Of a DNA stretch of 50,233 nucleotides, positions 1 through 11,322 are shown piece by piece; position 1 is the first letter of the stretch, and each line of letters starts with the position of its first letter. Both the position numbers and the translations under genes were made by a program. Source of the DNA: Porodaedalea pini (taxonomy: Eukaryota > Basidiomycota > Agaricomycetes > Hymenochaetales > Hymenochaetaceae). The stretch lies in NCBI GenBank assembly GCA_002794775.1, contig NBAY01000149.1, positions 1-50,233 on the forward strand, read 5' to 3'. The notes beneath the pieces are model-generated. The model was given only the letters and a program-made list of their open reading frames with translations. It did no database searches and was not told the DNA's origin.

Positions 1-2598
1 ATGGCTGCCCAGTCCTTTGTATCAAGCTCATATACACGGAACTCACGTCTTGCACAGAAGCTATCGATGGCAAGTTGAAATCGGAGTGCACGACCTTCAT
101 AACAAAACAAATAAACTTTAAGCCAATAAATTATAATTGAATCTAAGAAAGACTCACGAAGCATCTGGTGAGTTGATGACCAGCGTGTCGGGACATCAAG
201 AATGAGCATCAATGAAATAGCCTCTTTACTACTTTCATTTTCCTTTAGCGTGGTTGTAACTTGTGCAATCCACTCCTGACGTCGCTGAGGGCTTGATCTA
301 ATCATACGAACAAGTTTCCGAAGCTGAATATAATCAGTATCAGCCATTAAGATTGTAATTTCATTGCATACCTTTGCAAGGGATGTCAATACCTCAGAAA
401 GATCATCAGAGTCATCAAGGCCGTCTTCACGAGTGGCCTCCTCATCCTCATCTGGTGGGTTCATGTCTGCCTGATAGCTTCCTGACTCCTCGGTAACACT
501 GTTTGTTGCCCCGATTGCTTCGAGAAGCTGAATAAAGAGAAACATTAGTTATTTACTATACAACAAATGCTAGGATACTACCTTCATGGCGGCAAGATGC
601 ACAGTATGTGGCATGCATCGCATGCGAGCTTGATCTGCAGAAAAAGCTATTCCTTCAGCAAGCATTTGCGTCTCCAGGTATCTCAGCATAGTATCATTAT
701 TTGAGGCATTATCGCAGTTAATTGCAATTAGCTAAATAGTAACAATAACATTAGTGATTAGTATGACAATTCTAGGGACTCATACCTTCTCTTTTATTCC
801 ATACCGCTCCAGTGTTTGCCAAACAATTGCACCTATATTATCACCGCTGTGACGGCCAGTGATCTCTTCAAAGGCAATAAGTTTTTCGTCTATATTTTAT
901 GATCATTAATCTTCGAGTCCTTTGAGATAATTGGCCTTACCTAGCTCCCAATCATTTGTTATGAAGTGCATGACAATAGCGAGGAATGCATAACCATTAC
1001 TTGAAGACCATGCGTCAAGAGAAAGCGCGACCTTTGAGTCAAGTTTCTAATAGAAAGCACAATAAGATTACAATTGAATCAAAAATATGAGATGCGCATA
1101 CCGTGATCATATCCTTTGTCTTACGAAAATCATCCATTTTCATCTCCTTCACACTCCGTTTCATTGTGTCTGCAGATGGTATAGAAAGACTTGCGCGTCT
1201 GGACACAAAGCGTAGTAACAGTTGAAAATGTGTTTGTTCGACTACCGTGAAAGGCTGGTCATCAACGACAAGCCACTCAATGAGAAACTGTTTGAATGTC
1301 ACTTGATCCCAAGGTTCCTGTATGTATTGTTAGCATGTGGAAGCAGTTAACGATAAGGTTGCCATAGAGTATAAAGGTACTCCGATGCACTTTTAGCTGG
1401 TGCAGATTCGGAACTAGAGCACAGTACTTACTATTCTTCCGTGATCCTGGCAGTGAAACATATCTGTTATGGTGACAGTATTGGGCACATTGGGAATAAT
1501 TTCCTTTAGTTGCTCACGCGTTGGCACCACTAAGCACAAGGAATAGAATATTATTTTAATGAGGTATTAATGACATGTTTTCTTACTTACAAGTACCATT
1601 TGCGATAGCCACTTCACCGGTGGTCGGCAGTCTAGTGATAGTGACTATCTTGAGGTGCTTATACAGTGCGTATATGTCTGGGTGCTTTTCCAAGTGTTGA
1701 ATGAGGCCTATAAGTATGTTAGAAGAATTGGTACATTATGACACCTATGAACATACCTGTTACACTCCCTCGCATTGACCGAGTGATCTTAAATATCTTT
1801 GAGAGACCATTATGTGGATGGTTACACTCATAATGCGAGTCTCCTGCAACTGAGTGGCTATCTGCGTCAGACTTGATCTTCTTGAAGAAAAGTAGAGCTG
1901 GATTGTCGCCGATCTACAGCATTATTAGAATATGAAAAGCATATAAAAGAAATTGGTTGCGCATACCTTGAACTCCTTTTCCTTTGTACTCACTGGTTGG
2001 TCAATGATTATAACATCGTCATCATCATTATCGTTTGATTGAAGAGACTGAGACGCCGCCATTGCAAATGGTACCACTGGTGACTCTACAGGTGTCTTCG
2101 CCACCTTCTTTGTAGTTGCTGTGGTCTTTCCCTTCGCATTCGAGCCCTAGACAACCTGTCAGCATGAAAGAGTATTATTATGCTTTAGTACGCACACTTT
2201 TTCTCTGTGGTTGCACAGGCCTAATCACACGTTGCAATAGGTGCTCATCTCCCTATAAATCACACAAGCAATATGGATATATCAGCAACTTACAATATAC
2301 AGGTTATGACAATGCGTACCTCATCATCTGTGGTGCCTTCCGAGTCTAAGCCTGAGCCTAATCGCATCTCCAACTCGTCTGTCTCCTGCTCACTATTGGG
2401 ATCACCAGCTGAATCAGGTCCTGAAGCAGTGTTGCCCTGCTGCATCATTTTCGTGCCACCTTTTTTACTTGTATCTGCATTCTCGCGAACCTTCAATGAC
2501 AATACGCGATGCCGTTTTTCACTCATGATGTTGCTCTGGTCGACTTCTTCACGGTGTTTTCGCTTTGCATCCTTTGAGGCGGTATCCATTTGAAACAC
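1..2598 (-). CDS. hAT-family transposase, 3' part cut by window edge
   Basis: This is a multi-exon transposase gene read from 2598 downwards and running off the window start. Exon 1 (2598-2320) encodes an acidic, low-complexity leader. Exons near 1.9-1.6 kb encode a BED-type DNA-binding finger (HYECNHPHNG, then LIQHLEKHPDIYALYKHL). The reading frame near 1300-1050 gives FLIEWLVVDDQPFTVVE, typical of the N-terminal part of hAT transposases. Further exons give SLDAWSSSNGYAFLAIVMHF (about 1020-960), a DNASNND block (about 710) and LDVPTRWSST (about 200), all landmarks of the hAT RNase H-like core. The C-terminal dimerisation region would lie outside the window. At least six short GT-AG introns are visible and no in-frame stop was found in the exons checked, so it may be a young copy. 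The start at 2598 is the first ATG of an open exon. Family assignment is firm; exon borders are approximate. Confidence 0.82.
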
Positions 2599-3480
2599 GG
2601 TGAGGATCTCGGATCGAAAGGGTTGTCCGATCCAAGGCTGAGGCAGAAGCGTAGGAGCGGGGAGACTGTAATCCCCCTCCTTGTGTGCTTAAGTATACAT
2701 CAGTGGCACCTACCGTTGTCAATCTAATCAAAGTGATCTGAAGCTCAGCACTCACATGCAGATGCAGAAGAAATTTTCATGTTTGAGAGCTACTTAAGAA
2801 ACAAAGGTACAGGCTAAAGTGACATGCTTTTCATATGCGGTCAGCAAGAATTCCAATCAGATGCAACCGCAGGGCTCACCTAATAAAACCAGCCTCAGGG
2901 GCATCTCCGACATGATATCTAGACGTGGAGTGTGGAGATGTGCACATTGAGCTCCTTGATAAGCGGTTAAGCTCAGTGACCGGCTGCAGAACAGAGATCT
3001 CCGATTCACTTACTAACATGCTTCATCCGTAAGTATGACTCGCTACAGCCAAGCATCTTCGTCGGGATGCAGCATGCCGGCATGGGTGAGGGCAGGGGCA
3101 TAGGGAGAACATAACCCATGTTATCTTCTCCCTGTTCGCCTTCGGGTTTAGTGGTGTCTGCAGAGTGGCACATGGAGCTTGTTGTAGAAGGTATGATGCC
3201 AGGCTCACCGAGTAATCCTTTGCCGTGAGCTCCTTCAGCTTCTCCAAATTCTCCGACATGCCCCACTTCGCCCTCCTCTTCACTATCGGCACCCCTTCAT
3301 CTCGCCCCTGGTTCCCGGCGCCCGTGAATGGTACAAAACTCCTCTCATGCCTCACGCGGCACCTCAGCACGCAGCAGCTTCTGCAAGTCATCTGCCTGCT
3401 CGTTGCAGGTCCTCGCAGCTCGACGTCATCAAGAGACCCGACATGCATCGTACACAGGTGCTCAAAGGCTCGGGATGAGA
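2599..3480. other. Intergenic stretch without a recognisable gene
   Basis: This stretch lies between the transposase start and the subtilase remnant. Several short open frames overlap on both strands, but none shows a recognisable domain or convincing splice structure. It may contain the hAT element's terminal sequence, which I could not delimit. Confidence 0.5.
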
Positions 3481-4020
3481 TCATCGACAACCCAACTGCG
3501 GCCCACCTTGTCCATTGCATTGTGGAAGATCACCAGGTTCGGTGAGCCCACAGGAAGCGTCGGGCCTGTATGTGCATCGGGCGTCGCGAGGCGCAGGCTT
3601 GGGCAGCACACGCGTGAGCCAGCCAGGGAGGTACATGTACGCGTGGACATAGCTCTGCGCAAGAAACACGGACGGTGACGAGGGACACGCGCCATTGAAC
3701 GCCGGCAGGGAAAGATCACCGAGTGCTGGGTCAAATGTGGCGGATGGGTAGATAGACAGGAGGTATGCGAGAAGGTCAGCGGTATGCGGAGACGCCATGC
3801 TCGTACCTGAGATGGTGTTCACAGCGTAGGGACCAGAGTTCCAAGCTGATAGGATGTTGAGACCGGGAGCGAAGACATCGACACACTACCTGTGGTTGGA
3901 GAAGTAAGCGCGTTTGTCAGTGACGGTCGACACGCCGACAGTGACAGCAAGGAGGCAGAAGCGGGCGAGTAGTCGCACACACACATCACAGTTGTCGGCC
4001 ACAGCAAAGTGGAGGCCATC
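3481..4020 (-). pseudogene. Decayed subtilisin-like serine protease (S8) fragment
   Basis: Read on the minus strand, the fragment begins near 4020 with GLHFAVA and continues through AVTVGVSTVTDKRAYFSNH (about 3950-3890) and [20 protein letters not shown] (about 3820-3760). The latter is the catalytic-serine block (GTSMASPH) of fungal proteinase K/cerevisin-type subtilases. The upstream half with the catalytic Asp and His is missing. The match jumps between frames at about 3980-3890, so frameshifts are present. After about 3690 similarity fades, apart from [10 protein letters not shown] (about 3555-3525), which resembles the usual C-terminal TPNLVIFN. The upstream break coincides with the CGTATACGG palindrome cluster and the outer inverted-repeat border, so the gene was probably cut by that rearrangement. 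It is not expected to make an active protease. Confidence 0.75.
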
Positions 4021-4034
4021 CTTGGGTAGCTTAC

Positions 4035-4188
4035 TCATTCTTGCCGTATACGGCGTATATGCCGTATACGGCAATTTCTCAAATCTCTTATACGGATACG
4101 GGCGTATAAATACGCGCATATATTTTGCTGTGAAAATCTCTATACGATACGGCCCGTATGCGTATACGCAAAAGCCGTATGTGTATAA
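4035..4188. repeat. CGTATACGG palindrome cluster
   Basis: About 150 bp are packed with variants of CGTATAC(G). The perfect 12-bp palindrome GCCGTATACGGC occurs at 4043-4054 and again at 4061-4072, followed by TACGGATACGGGCGTATA and GATACGGCCCGTATGCG-type units. The cluster lies exactly between the broken subtilase and the start of the left outer inverted-repeat arm. It may be a small fold-back element or a break-prone hairpin. I see no second copy in the window. Confidence 0.6.
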
Positions 4189-4211
4189 TACACAACGCTG
4201 CGGAACCCTAT

Positions 4212-4262
4212 TGGCGGCATGGGCAGAATTGGATACGGAAACGGGATTGACGAACAGGGATA
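4212..4262 (+). pseudogene. Duplicated 3' tail of the cyclin gene
   Basis: The plus strand encodes GGMGRIGYGNGIDEQG followed by TAG, matching the last codons of the decayed cyclin gene that ends near 42662 on the minus strand of the right arm. Only this tail was carried into the left arm, so the right side is the likely source of the duplication. Confidence 0.65.
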
Positions 4263-4989
4263 GGCATCCATGTCGATGTCCATGCTGGATAGTCTCACCA
4301 CTGTTGATCTCAGGCTCCGGCTCCGGCTTGGTGGTCATGTATAGGCTGGTGCAACGACTTTCGCGACTTATGGGTTTGGATGCGTAGGATATGGGTGCGG
4401 GGTACTGGTCTGGGCTACGTCGAGTTGGACTGTGTGGAGCCTTAGGGCCTTTCTTTGCTGGTTGTCAGGTGCTTGCTCACGATCACAGAGGTCTTCATTC
4501 TTGTCAGTATGGCTTCAGTGTGCCTTCCACCCTGTACTCTCTTCTCTCCTCTGCATTACAGTTTAGACATTAGATTTTTGAAGGACATATAAGTGTCATA
4601 TAATATGAGAAAAATAAATGTGCATTTCCTGTAAGCATCTATCTAACTTATATTTATCTTGTATGCTATGTGAAGGCTGATAAGTATTTGATATGCTGAC
4701 TGACATGCTGACACCCAACATATAAACTGGTGAAGAGCCTTCCAGCTCCATTGTCAGGCATAATCAGTAGAATAAATACATTACAGCTTGGACACCAGAC
4801 TTTCAGAGGGCATATAATCAGAATACAAAATGATAAAAGTATAGTATATTTTTTGTAATTATCTATCTGTCTTGTATATGCCTTGCATTGCACAAAAACT
4901 CTTGTAACAAGCTTGTATTCGACTCGAAGACATTTTGGCACATGACAAGCTGACTAACAGACTTATATTACCTTACAAGGTATACAAGG

Positions 4990-5486
4990 CTATACAGGCG
5001 ACACGACTTTTTCGTGATGTATCATTCCGCCCTCCAAAACATCTGCAATGACACAGTAAGCCATGAAACTGAAAAAGATGTGTAAAATGACTGACTGAAG
5101 TAGCTCTCGGTCGTAGTAATCCGACCTGACCATCCATCCGAAAGCTCGATTGTGCGGTATGCGGCCCTTCAAATGAAATTACCCTCATGCTCAAATGTAT
5201 GATGAAGTCATGCACATACCGAATGAATATACAGACCCTACTAGGAGACAGTCCGAAGATCATGAGCTGTATCTTACGATCGAGCATACCTTTTCCTTCA
5301 TCTAATTCCGACACTACCTGGTGCACTGGATTATGAGTGTAGTACCGGACCAGGAACTCAGAGGCCAGCGCAACATAAATGGTGATGGCGACTACGTGAC
5401 AGAGTGTCAAGCGGTGTGAGCTCTATAGACGAATTGCGGACATACCCATTTGAATGATGATGCCTCCCAACATGATATGAGCGCCA
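4990..5486 (-). pseudogene. RTA1-like seven-TM protein fragment (left arm copy)
   Basis: Four minus-strand exons splice cleanly with GT-AG introns. They give GAHIMLGGIIIQM, then VAITIYVALASEFLVRYY and DRKIQLMIFGLSPSRVCIFI, then AAYRTIELSDGWSGRITTTE, then SYFNVLEGGMI. These are the central and late blocks of the fungal RTA1/RTM1 lipid-translocating exporter family, including the diagnostic YRTIE...GW...E segment. The N-terminal transmembrane half is not recognisable upstream. The protein ends about ten residues after LEGGMI, where family members usually continue into the last membrane helix. It is therefore a truncated copy, although its remaining introns are intact. An almost identical copy lies at 41442-41938. 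Confidence 0.7.
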
Positions 5487-6338
5487 CTAACATAAAGATA
5501 CTTTGATCACATATGCCGATTCTATGTAATGCATCATGATATCCTGTCCAGAGTAAATCTGAGAAAGTAGCAGACAATAGTATAGCTGATAAAGAGACTC
5601 GCAGCCAGAAGAAGCATCGCAGCCAAAACACACAGGATCAGGTGTTCTATACAGTCACCACCAGTAGTGATAGAACATGTTTTAAGAAGGTCAAGATCAA
5701 CTCAACCGGATCAAAATAAGAGTCTGCTAAGTAAGACTAAGCCTATATGCACGTGTATCTGGCACTCGCACTGAAAGAATCATTGTAATCTTGGAAAATT
5801 CTGCTTTTTCAACACACTTAGTAACATAATGCTGCGTCAAGAAATACCTGATACAAACCATTGGTCTCGTGGATGTGATTAATACAACAAAACAATTTGA
5901 GACTCGCCTGAAACCTCCGAAGTGAATAGCGCCAGAGAGGTCGTGCACATTTGATAGTGCATCGCCTTTCTGAGCTGCTTTACATTTAATTGTGCTCGGT
6001 GAGTCAATCATCGCAGTGAGCAAAAGGTGGTGCCAGGCAAAGATGAATCCAAATTGGTTCCGCAGTCTGCTGGAACTTCAGAAGGACATGACCGAGTTCA
6101 TTACAGAGGTATTCTTGGAGGATAGACAATCACATACACAATTGCTGAGCTCCATCTCTGTCTCCCTCCTCTAACAGATGAAGTCTGATGAAAACGCGAG
6201 GTTTGACCATCGAGGGGTAGCCAGTCAAGAGAGCAGAGGTGCTATCAATTACCGTCACTGTGTCAGTGACTACAGAGGCTGAACACACCATCCATACAAC
6301 ATGCTCAAGTCATGAGGTGTAGGCCTGCCAGAGTATTC

Positions 6339-6960
6339 TCACTACTTCTAACATGTTGCTGACTTCCTATACATCATGACTTGACTCTGATGTATTGAGT
6401 GTCTGACATTCCAAGACACAAACTCTGAAACACAACCATGTAGCTGTACTACAATTATGAGGAGTCTAAGTCTGAGACTCAGTGGGAGCCTCCAGACCTT
6501 TGGAGTCTGACACATTATGTTCAGTTCATGCCCTTTTCACATTCCCTTTACTTCCCAACTCATCCAAAGCTTATATGCACTTATACTGAGTTGTGCTATG
6601 TATACTCTGGCATGAGCCAGGTCAGTGATTTACATATTGTGAGAGTAATTCTCAATGGACTCCAATTGGTTGATTTTCTACTGAAATTAATTTTATAATA
6701 CACATGGATAAGATAGCAGAATATTTTTCTAATTGACTTATTTTTTTCAGCATTTTTCCTAACTTTTTCATATGAGGAATGAGTCATTTGAGCTCAAAGT
6801 ATAAAATTGATTGTAGATGATTTGCATGCTGCTGCTTTGGAATTACCACTTGTAGTCATCAAATTTTTGAGAGAAGAGCATGATCTAATTATAATGGTTT
6901 TCCCTGATTTTTGTGATTTTTTTTTCATATTTTTTACAATTTTTTTTCATATGGGAAATG
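6339..6960 (+). repeat. Dispersed AT-rich repeat, copy 1
   Basis: About 330 bp from GCCTGCCAGAG through CTCCAGACCTTTGGAG and TGAGAGTAATTCTCAA matches, in the same orientation, the sequence at about 48950-49320. The following AT-rich part ends with the 12-bp palindrome TTTGAGCTCAAA (6787-6798), which recurs at 50219-50230. No coding capacity was recognised. It is probably a non-autonomous mobile element or an LTR-like remnant. Confidence 0.65.
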
Positions 6961-7735
6961 GGTTGACAGACCGGTCTGCTCACGGATGTGTGCACATGTG
7001 CGGACATCATGTGATGATCTGCATGTTGCCGCTTTGAGCTATCAAATATTTCGGAGCTGGCCGGAGCAGGAGCATGTGATGCAATGACTGAAGAAGGAAA
7101 AAGGAAGCATCAAACAATTCAAAGTCCGAATTTAGTCAGCTTGTGGCTATGTAAAAGTAGGGGGTTGCGTTTGTATATTAAGATGACTGATCCACGTCTT
7201 TACCGCGAGGCAACACAGAACATGTGATGAAACTAGAAGTTTTAATCTTCCAGACAACTGATTGAACCATCGCATGTCCTTTCTCTGAGATGGGAGGACG
7301 AAGCGTAGCTGGACCGCACGTGACTTATCCATTTGCGCACAATCATTGGAGCCGTTGGAACTGGCGATACTGAATAGAAAGACCAGACCTTGACGCTGGG
7401 GAGTCAGCGCGCTCCTCCTCGCTGAGAAATGCAAGGCCCTCGGCGCAATTCTCGAAGATAGGGACTGGGCCGAGCCCACCGAATTGATCTATTTCATCTT
7501 TTTTCTGTCTCCTCACAGATTTGATTTGAGTACGGTGATGCCGAGTTGGAGCTCGGTATGGAAGACGCAGTAAGAAAATAAAAAAGAAACTTGTGAAAGC
7601 ATGAGGATGAATCGAAGAGAGAGTCCTTTCCGAAAACGGTTCTATGATCTCGCGCGTCGGTAAGCGGAATCACGCGTCATGAACTTTCGTCACCACGTAC
7701 ACAAGCTCTATAAAGCCTCCCGATTTCGAGCGGGC
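6961..7735. other. Intergenic region upstream of the methyltransferase gene
   Basis: No recognisable gene. A 110-codon minus-strand frame (7147-7479) has no family resemblance that I can see. The last few hundred bases should contain the promoter of the downstream gene; a TATAAAG-like stretch is present at about 7710, some 25 bp before the start codon. Confidence 0.45.
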
Positions 7736-8691
7736 ATGGCATACCGTTGCAGCGGAAATACAAACGAGCAACTCATCTCAAACATGCGTGCAAGCGACTT
7801 GATTGACTCTGACACGGTCGCAGAGGTGTGTACGGTTTCTGTCCATATGAACGAGTGATTGCAGCTCTGCTAACAGTCGACTCTTTGGCCGTAGTAGGTT
7901 TTCAAGAAAGTGGATCGAAAGAACTACGTACTCGACAAGCGGGACGCTTACATCGATGCTCCTCAGTAAGTCGTTTGATTGACAATCGGCAGCCTTCACT
8001 CATTTAACCTTGATTTTAGAGCAATAAAGTGTAATGCGACTATTTCTGCTCCTCACATGGTACTTCAATTGTTATGAGCGTTTCGTGTGCGTATCTCACC
8101 GACTTCTCGCTCAACAGCATGCAGAGGCAACAAAGAACCTTCTTCCTTTTCTCAAGCCCGGATCTCGTGTACTCGATGTCGGCAGCGGCTCAGGATACAC
8201 CGCCGCGATCTTCCACCATCTCGTCCGCTCCGATAGCCGCGAAGAAACAGGCCCGCTGGGAAAGGTTGTCGGAATCGATCATATGACAGAGCTCGTTGCC
8301 TGGTCTATCGAGAATCTCCGCAAGGACGGACTTGGTCCCGCCCTTGAGAGCGGCGAACTCGAGATGGTTGTGGGAGACGGCAGAAAAGGATGGCCCGCTG
8401 CTGCCCCATACGACGCAATTCACGTCGGGGCAGCCGCGCCAGAAATTCCGAAGGCTCTTGTTGACCAGCTGAAGGCGCCCGGACGCATGTTCATCCCTGT
8501 CGGAGTCGGGATGCAGAAGATATATCAGGTGGACAAGGATGAAGCCGGGAATGTGAGCGCGAAGCCGATACTCGATGTCATGGTAAGTTTTCAATATCGC
8601 TTTACTGTGCTACTTCTCACTTTGGTTTGAATTTTCATCGGTGAACTAGTACGTCCCACTTACTGACCAGGATAAGCAAGCCGCTTACTGA
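7736..8691 (+). CDS. Protein-L-isoaspartate(D-aspartate) O-methyltransferase
   Basis: This enzyme methylates damaged isoaspartyl residues with S-adenosylmethionine and starts their repair; it is normally cytosolic. Five exons (7736-7825, 7898-7965, 8020-8059, 8118-8582, 8650-8691) give 234 residues, the usual family length. The N-terminus follows the eukaryotic pattern (NEQLISNMR, then YIDAPQAIKCNATISAPHMH, the conserved substrate-binding ATISAPHMHA block). The SAM-binding motif I is VLDVGSGSGYTAAI, followed by VVGIDHM, VVGDGRKGW and YDAIHVGAAAPEIP, and a C-terminal VPLTDQDKQ. All four introns are GT-AG and keep frame. The start at 7736 is chosen because MAYRCSGNTNEQLI aligns with the start of animal PCMT. 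The gene looks intact and has one copy here. Confidence 0.93.
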
Positions 8692-9476
8692 GATTGAGAT
8701 TGGGAGAGGTCAAATTTATAACAGCCTTCTTCTGCATTCCCGTTCATGTGCATATCAGTTCTAATTCAAAGGTTTGGCGAAAGTTTTTTGCGTTTCGGTC
8801 AACGTATTTACACGTTTGAAACGACTCAATGGTACAAACTTGTATTATATATTATCAATGGATGCATCAGAAAAGAGCTTCGTCTCGAAGATCTAGAGCA
8901 AGTTAGCGATCGTGCTGCTATGGGAGTCTGAATCGGAAATCATCCAGTGCGTGTCCCCGGGATGCAGCCCAGCATGTCACCGATATACATGTTTGCGACA
9001 TGCGCGCCTTTTCATTTTTCTATGCTGTCGTTGAACGTACGTAGATACGAGATCTCGGTAGACGTTTGTTCTTTCTCCTCGTCCCCATTCTGTCTCGATT
9101 GTTTATTGGTTCTGTCCTGCTATGCCCTGTCGATGATGTGACAATGCGGCTACACATGTAGAATGGTATGCAATAGAAGGCTATTGGTAGATCTAAAGGA
9201 TATCGAGTGCTGCACCGTGATGCCACTGAGCGGAAGACGGATGGTTAGAATCGGATGGACCAGTGGATGGGTAAAGAACCGTACCCCCTTTCTCCATCGA
9301 TGTATATGCAATAGACGTGCACTGTCAACTCAGGTTTGCCTCTCATACTCTCCCAGACACTCTGCAGTTCAACCCTTCCCCTTCCTCTTTGTCCCGATCC
9401 GGAGCCAAGACGCGAAATCCAAAATGGACGTGCAGACGAGAAGGACAAGACCGGACCGCAGAAAAGGGCGAGGTTG
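8692..9476. other. Intergenic region between convergent genes
   Basis: This is the 3' flank of the methyltransferase gene and of the YAR1-like gene, which converge here. Small open frames are present, but none with recognisable features. Confidence 0.5.
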
Positions 9477-10499
9477 TTATGGGATAGAGAGATCGCCGTC
9501 CGAGACGCGTAGTCGTGCAAGCTCTACCTCTACTTCTTCGTCTCCATCACCGTCTTTCCCGCCCTCATCCCTCTCGCCCTCTCCTGCCCTCTTCGCTTCA
9601 ACGTTGGTATCTGCCTCATCTCCTTGGCTCGTATCAGCCTCTTCAGCGTTGATAGAAACGGAGGAAGGTTCGAGCTGGAGATCCATGACGCTGACAAGCC
9701 AGCGTGCGCCTTCGTCCCACCCCGCGCGCTCCGCCTCGCCGAGGGGGTATGGCCTGCGGCGTTACGCGCGAAGATGAGGGCTGGACCGAGTCCGAGATTT
9801 TTTACCGTGTCATCGTCTCGCTCTTGCTGTCCTTCGGATTTTGATTTTGAGTCGAAGTTCGGCGGCGCCGAGTCGGGATCGGAGATTGGTGAGAGACATG
9901 AAGAGGGTCGGAAAGCGACGAGTCGCTTCGCACATGCGAGTTGCACGTTGAGGCACGCCCAGTGGAGAGGCGTGCTTCCTACGTCGTTGCCTGATGTGAT
10001 CAACGTCGGAGGGAGCGACGGGAGGGAAAGGATGTCTGTGAGGATGTCTGTGATGATTCAGAAAGAACGTGAGTTTCTGTTTCATTCAATAGCGGAAAAA
10101 TAATGGAGAGCAAGAACGAGTGGTAAGGTAGTAAGGGTGATCCAAAGAAGAAATAAAATTGGAAAAAAACGATAGAGAATGAAAGAAAACAGCGCACGCA
10201 CCGTCATGCCCATTCGCCGCACACATATGTAGCACGTTGTTCCCTCTTTCATCGCGCGCATTCGCAAGCGCGGTGACGCCGTACGTCTCCACGAATTGAG
10301 AGACGGGGTAGCGTTCGCCGTATCGGCAGTCAAGGAGGAGGTCGTCGAGGTCGTCTGAGGATGGTGTTGGCGTTGAAGGGTGCGGATTTGGATTTGGATT
10401 CGAGACTGGGGAGGACGTTGATGGTGCGGGGACATTCTGCGATGATGATATATGTGAATTTGAATTTGAGAGGGAGGCGTCGACGTCGGCGGTAGACAT
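9477..10499 (-). CDS. YAR1-like ankyrin-repeat protein (frame broken by one base)
   Basis: There are two exons: 10499-10202 and 10047-9477. Exon 1 has a Ser/Pro-rich leader, then DLDDLLLDCRYGERYPV and NVLHMCAANGHD. Exon 2 has GSTPLHWACLNVQLACAKRL, then RNAAGHTP, then (in the next frame) GEAERAGWDEGARWLV and an acidic tail. Order and motifs match yeast Yar1 (ALHMAAANGH, GNTALHWASLNG, then a GH...EAE...G block, acidic C-terminus). Yar1 is an ankyrin-repeat chaperone that escorts ribosomal protein Rps3 during 40S biogenesis, so a similar role is inferred. The summed exons are one base short of a whole number of codons, and the shift maps to a run of five G (plus strand) at 9743-9747. With one more base the protein would be about 289 residues. 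This is either a sequencing error or a real lesion. Confidence 0.78.
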
Positions 10500-10777
10500 G
10501 GCAGGCTGTTCGAGACGCGGCAGAGAGAGAGAGCGAGGCAGAGACTACATAGACGCAGCGCGCGATGAAGATCACCAAAAATTTGCCTGAGAAGTTTTGG
10601 TTTGCAAACTCTTTTCGGCGTATATCAGAAGACGAGTGACAAGAAGGTCAGAATAAAAAGACACAAGAGCCGAGCTGTTTGACACCTCTTCAACTACTGA
10701 CTTTCAACAGACAGACACGTCTTGAACAATTGTTTTTGGATATATATCAGAAAATGATCTCTAAAATTTAAGAGGCC

Positions 10778-11322
10778 AGAGTCTGCCTCAGAAAATGCTT
10801 GGGAAGTCAATATTGTACAGACTACTTTTCTATTGACCGGGTGGCGGATAAACAGCGAGAAGTAACGCCTACCATATGCACAATATTAGAATTAACATGA
10901 GCAGCTTCAATATTAATGATTTTATATCAAGGAGGAAGCCGACGGACGATGCTTGAGAAGCCTGCCGTTTATCAGGTCATAGAAACTCTCTTTACGTCTT
11001 TTGAGTTCCGTGACTTTGAAACCCTGGTTCATGATTGGCCTTTTTTTTTTGGTACTGTGAGAGCAGGCTCTCTCTTCTCACACCTTGAGTACCATGACTT
11101 CAAATATTGATGGTTGATTGGCTCTCCATTGCTCCATAGCCAGCGATAGTCATCATAATTATTTTTCAATGAGCAAATAACTCGTACAAGTCAAGCCGGT
11201 CCCGAGTATAAGGGTGCTTCCGTCTCGGATTCCTGATACTAATGGCATCTCCTCTGCTTTAAAAAGATGTAAAACCATTGTCCCTCTCGCCAACCCAGCT
11301 TCAGACACAAACCCGCCCCGCG
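10778..11322 (+). promoter_or_regulatory. AKR1 promoter with paired GTGACTT repeats
   Basis: Upstream of AKR1, similarity with the AKR3 promoter (reverse complement of about 33653-34163) starts at about 10778. Two related units carry the core Y-C/A-R-TGACTT: TTCCGTGACTT at 11006-11016 and ACCATGACTT at 11091-11100. A TATA-like TTTAAAAAG sits at 11258-11266, about 57 bp before the start codon. The same architecture recurs at AKR2, AKR3 and the orphan copy at 12907-13283, which suggests a shared transcription-factor site. Confidence 0.6.

Larger units (their letters stand above)
4211..6315 (+). repeat. Outer inverted repeat, left arm (pairs with 40613-42717)
   Basis: Every position pairs with the reverse complement at (46928 minus position). 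ORF ends inside both arms obey this sum exactly (4391/42537, 6174/40754), so there is no net insertion or deletion across about 2.1 kb, and only scattered substitutions are visible. On the outer side, identity stops at about 4211, next to the CGTATACGG cluster. On the inner side it stops after CATGCTCAAGTCATGA at about 6315. The arm contains the last codons of a cyclin gene and an RTA1-like gene fragment. Confidence 0.9.

Noticed and set aside
5727..6174. Open frames in the inner part of the outer arms (98 and 60 codons) as extra exons of the RTA1-like gene
   Set aside because: They show none of the N-terminal RTA1 motifs and no splice sites that connect them to the later exons.
7147..7479. 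110-codon minus-strand open frame upstream of the methyltransferase gene
   Set aside because: No recognisable motif, no splice context, and it lies in the presumed promoter area.
9163..9777. 204-codon plus-strand frame opposite the YAR1-like gene
   Set aside because: It is the antisense shadow of an acidic, Ser-rich coding exon; its Ser/Pro-rich translation reflects that composition.
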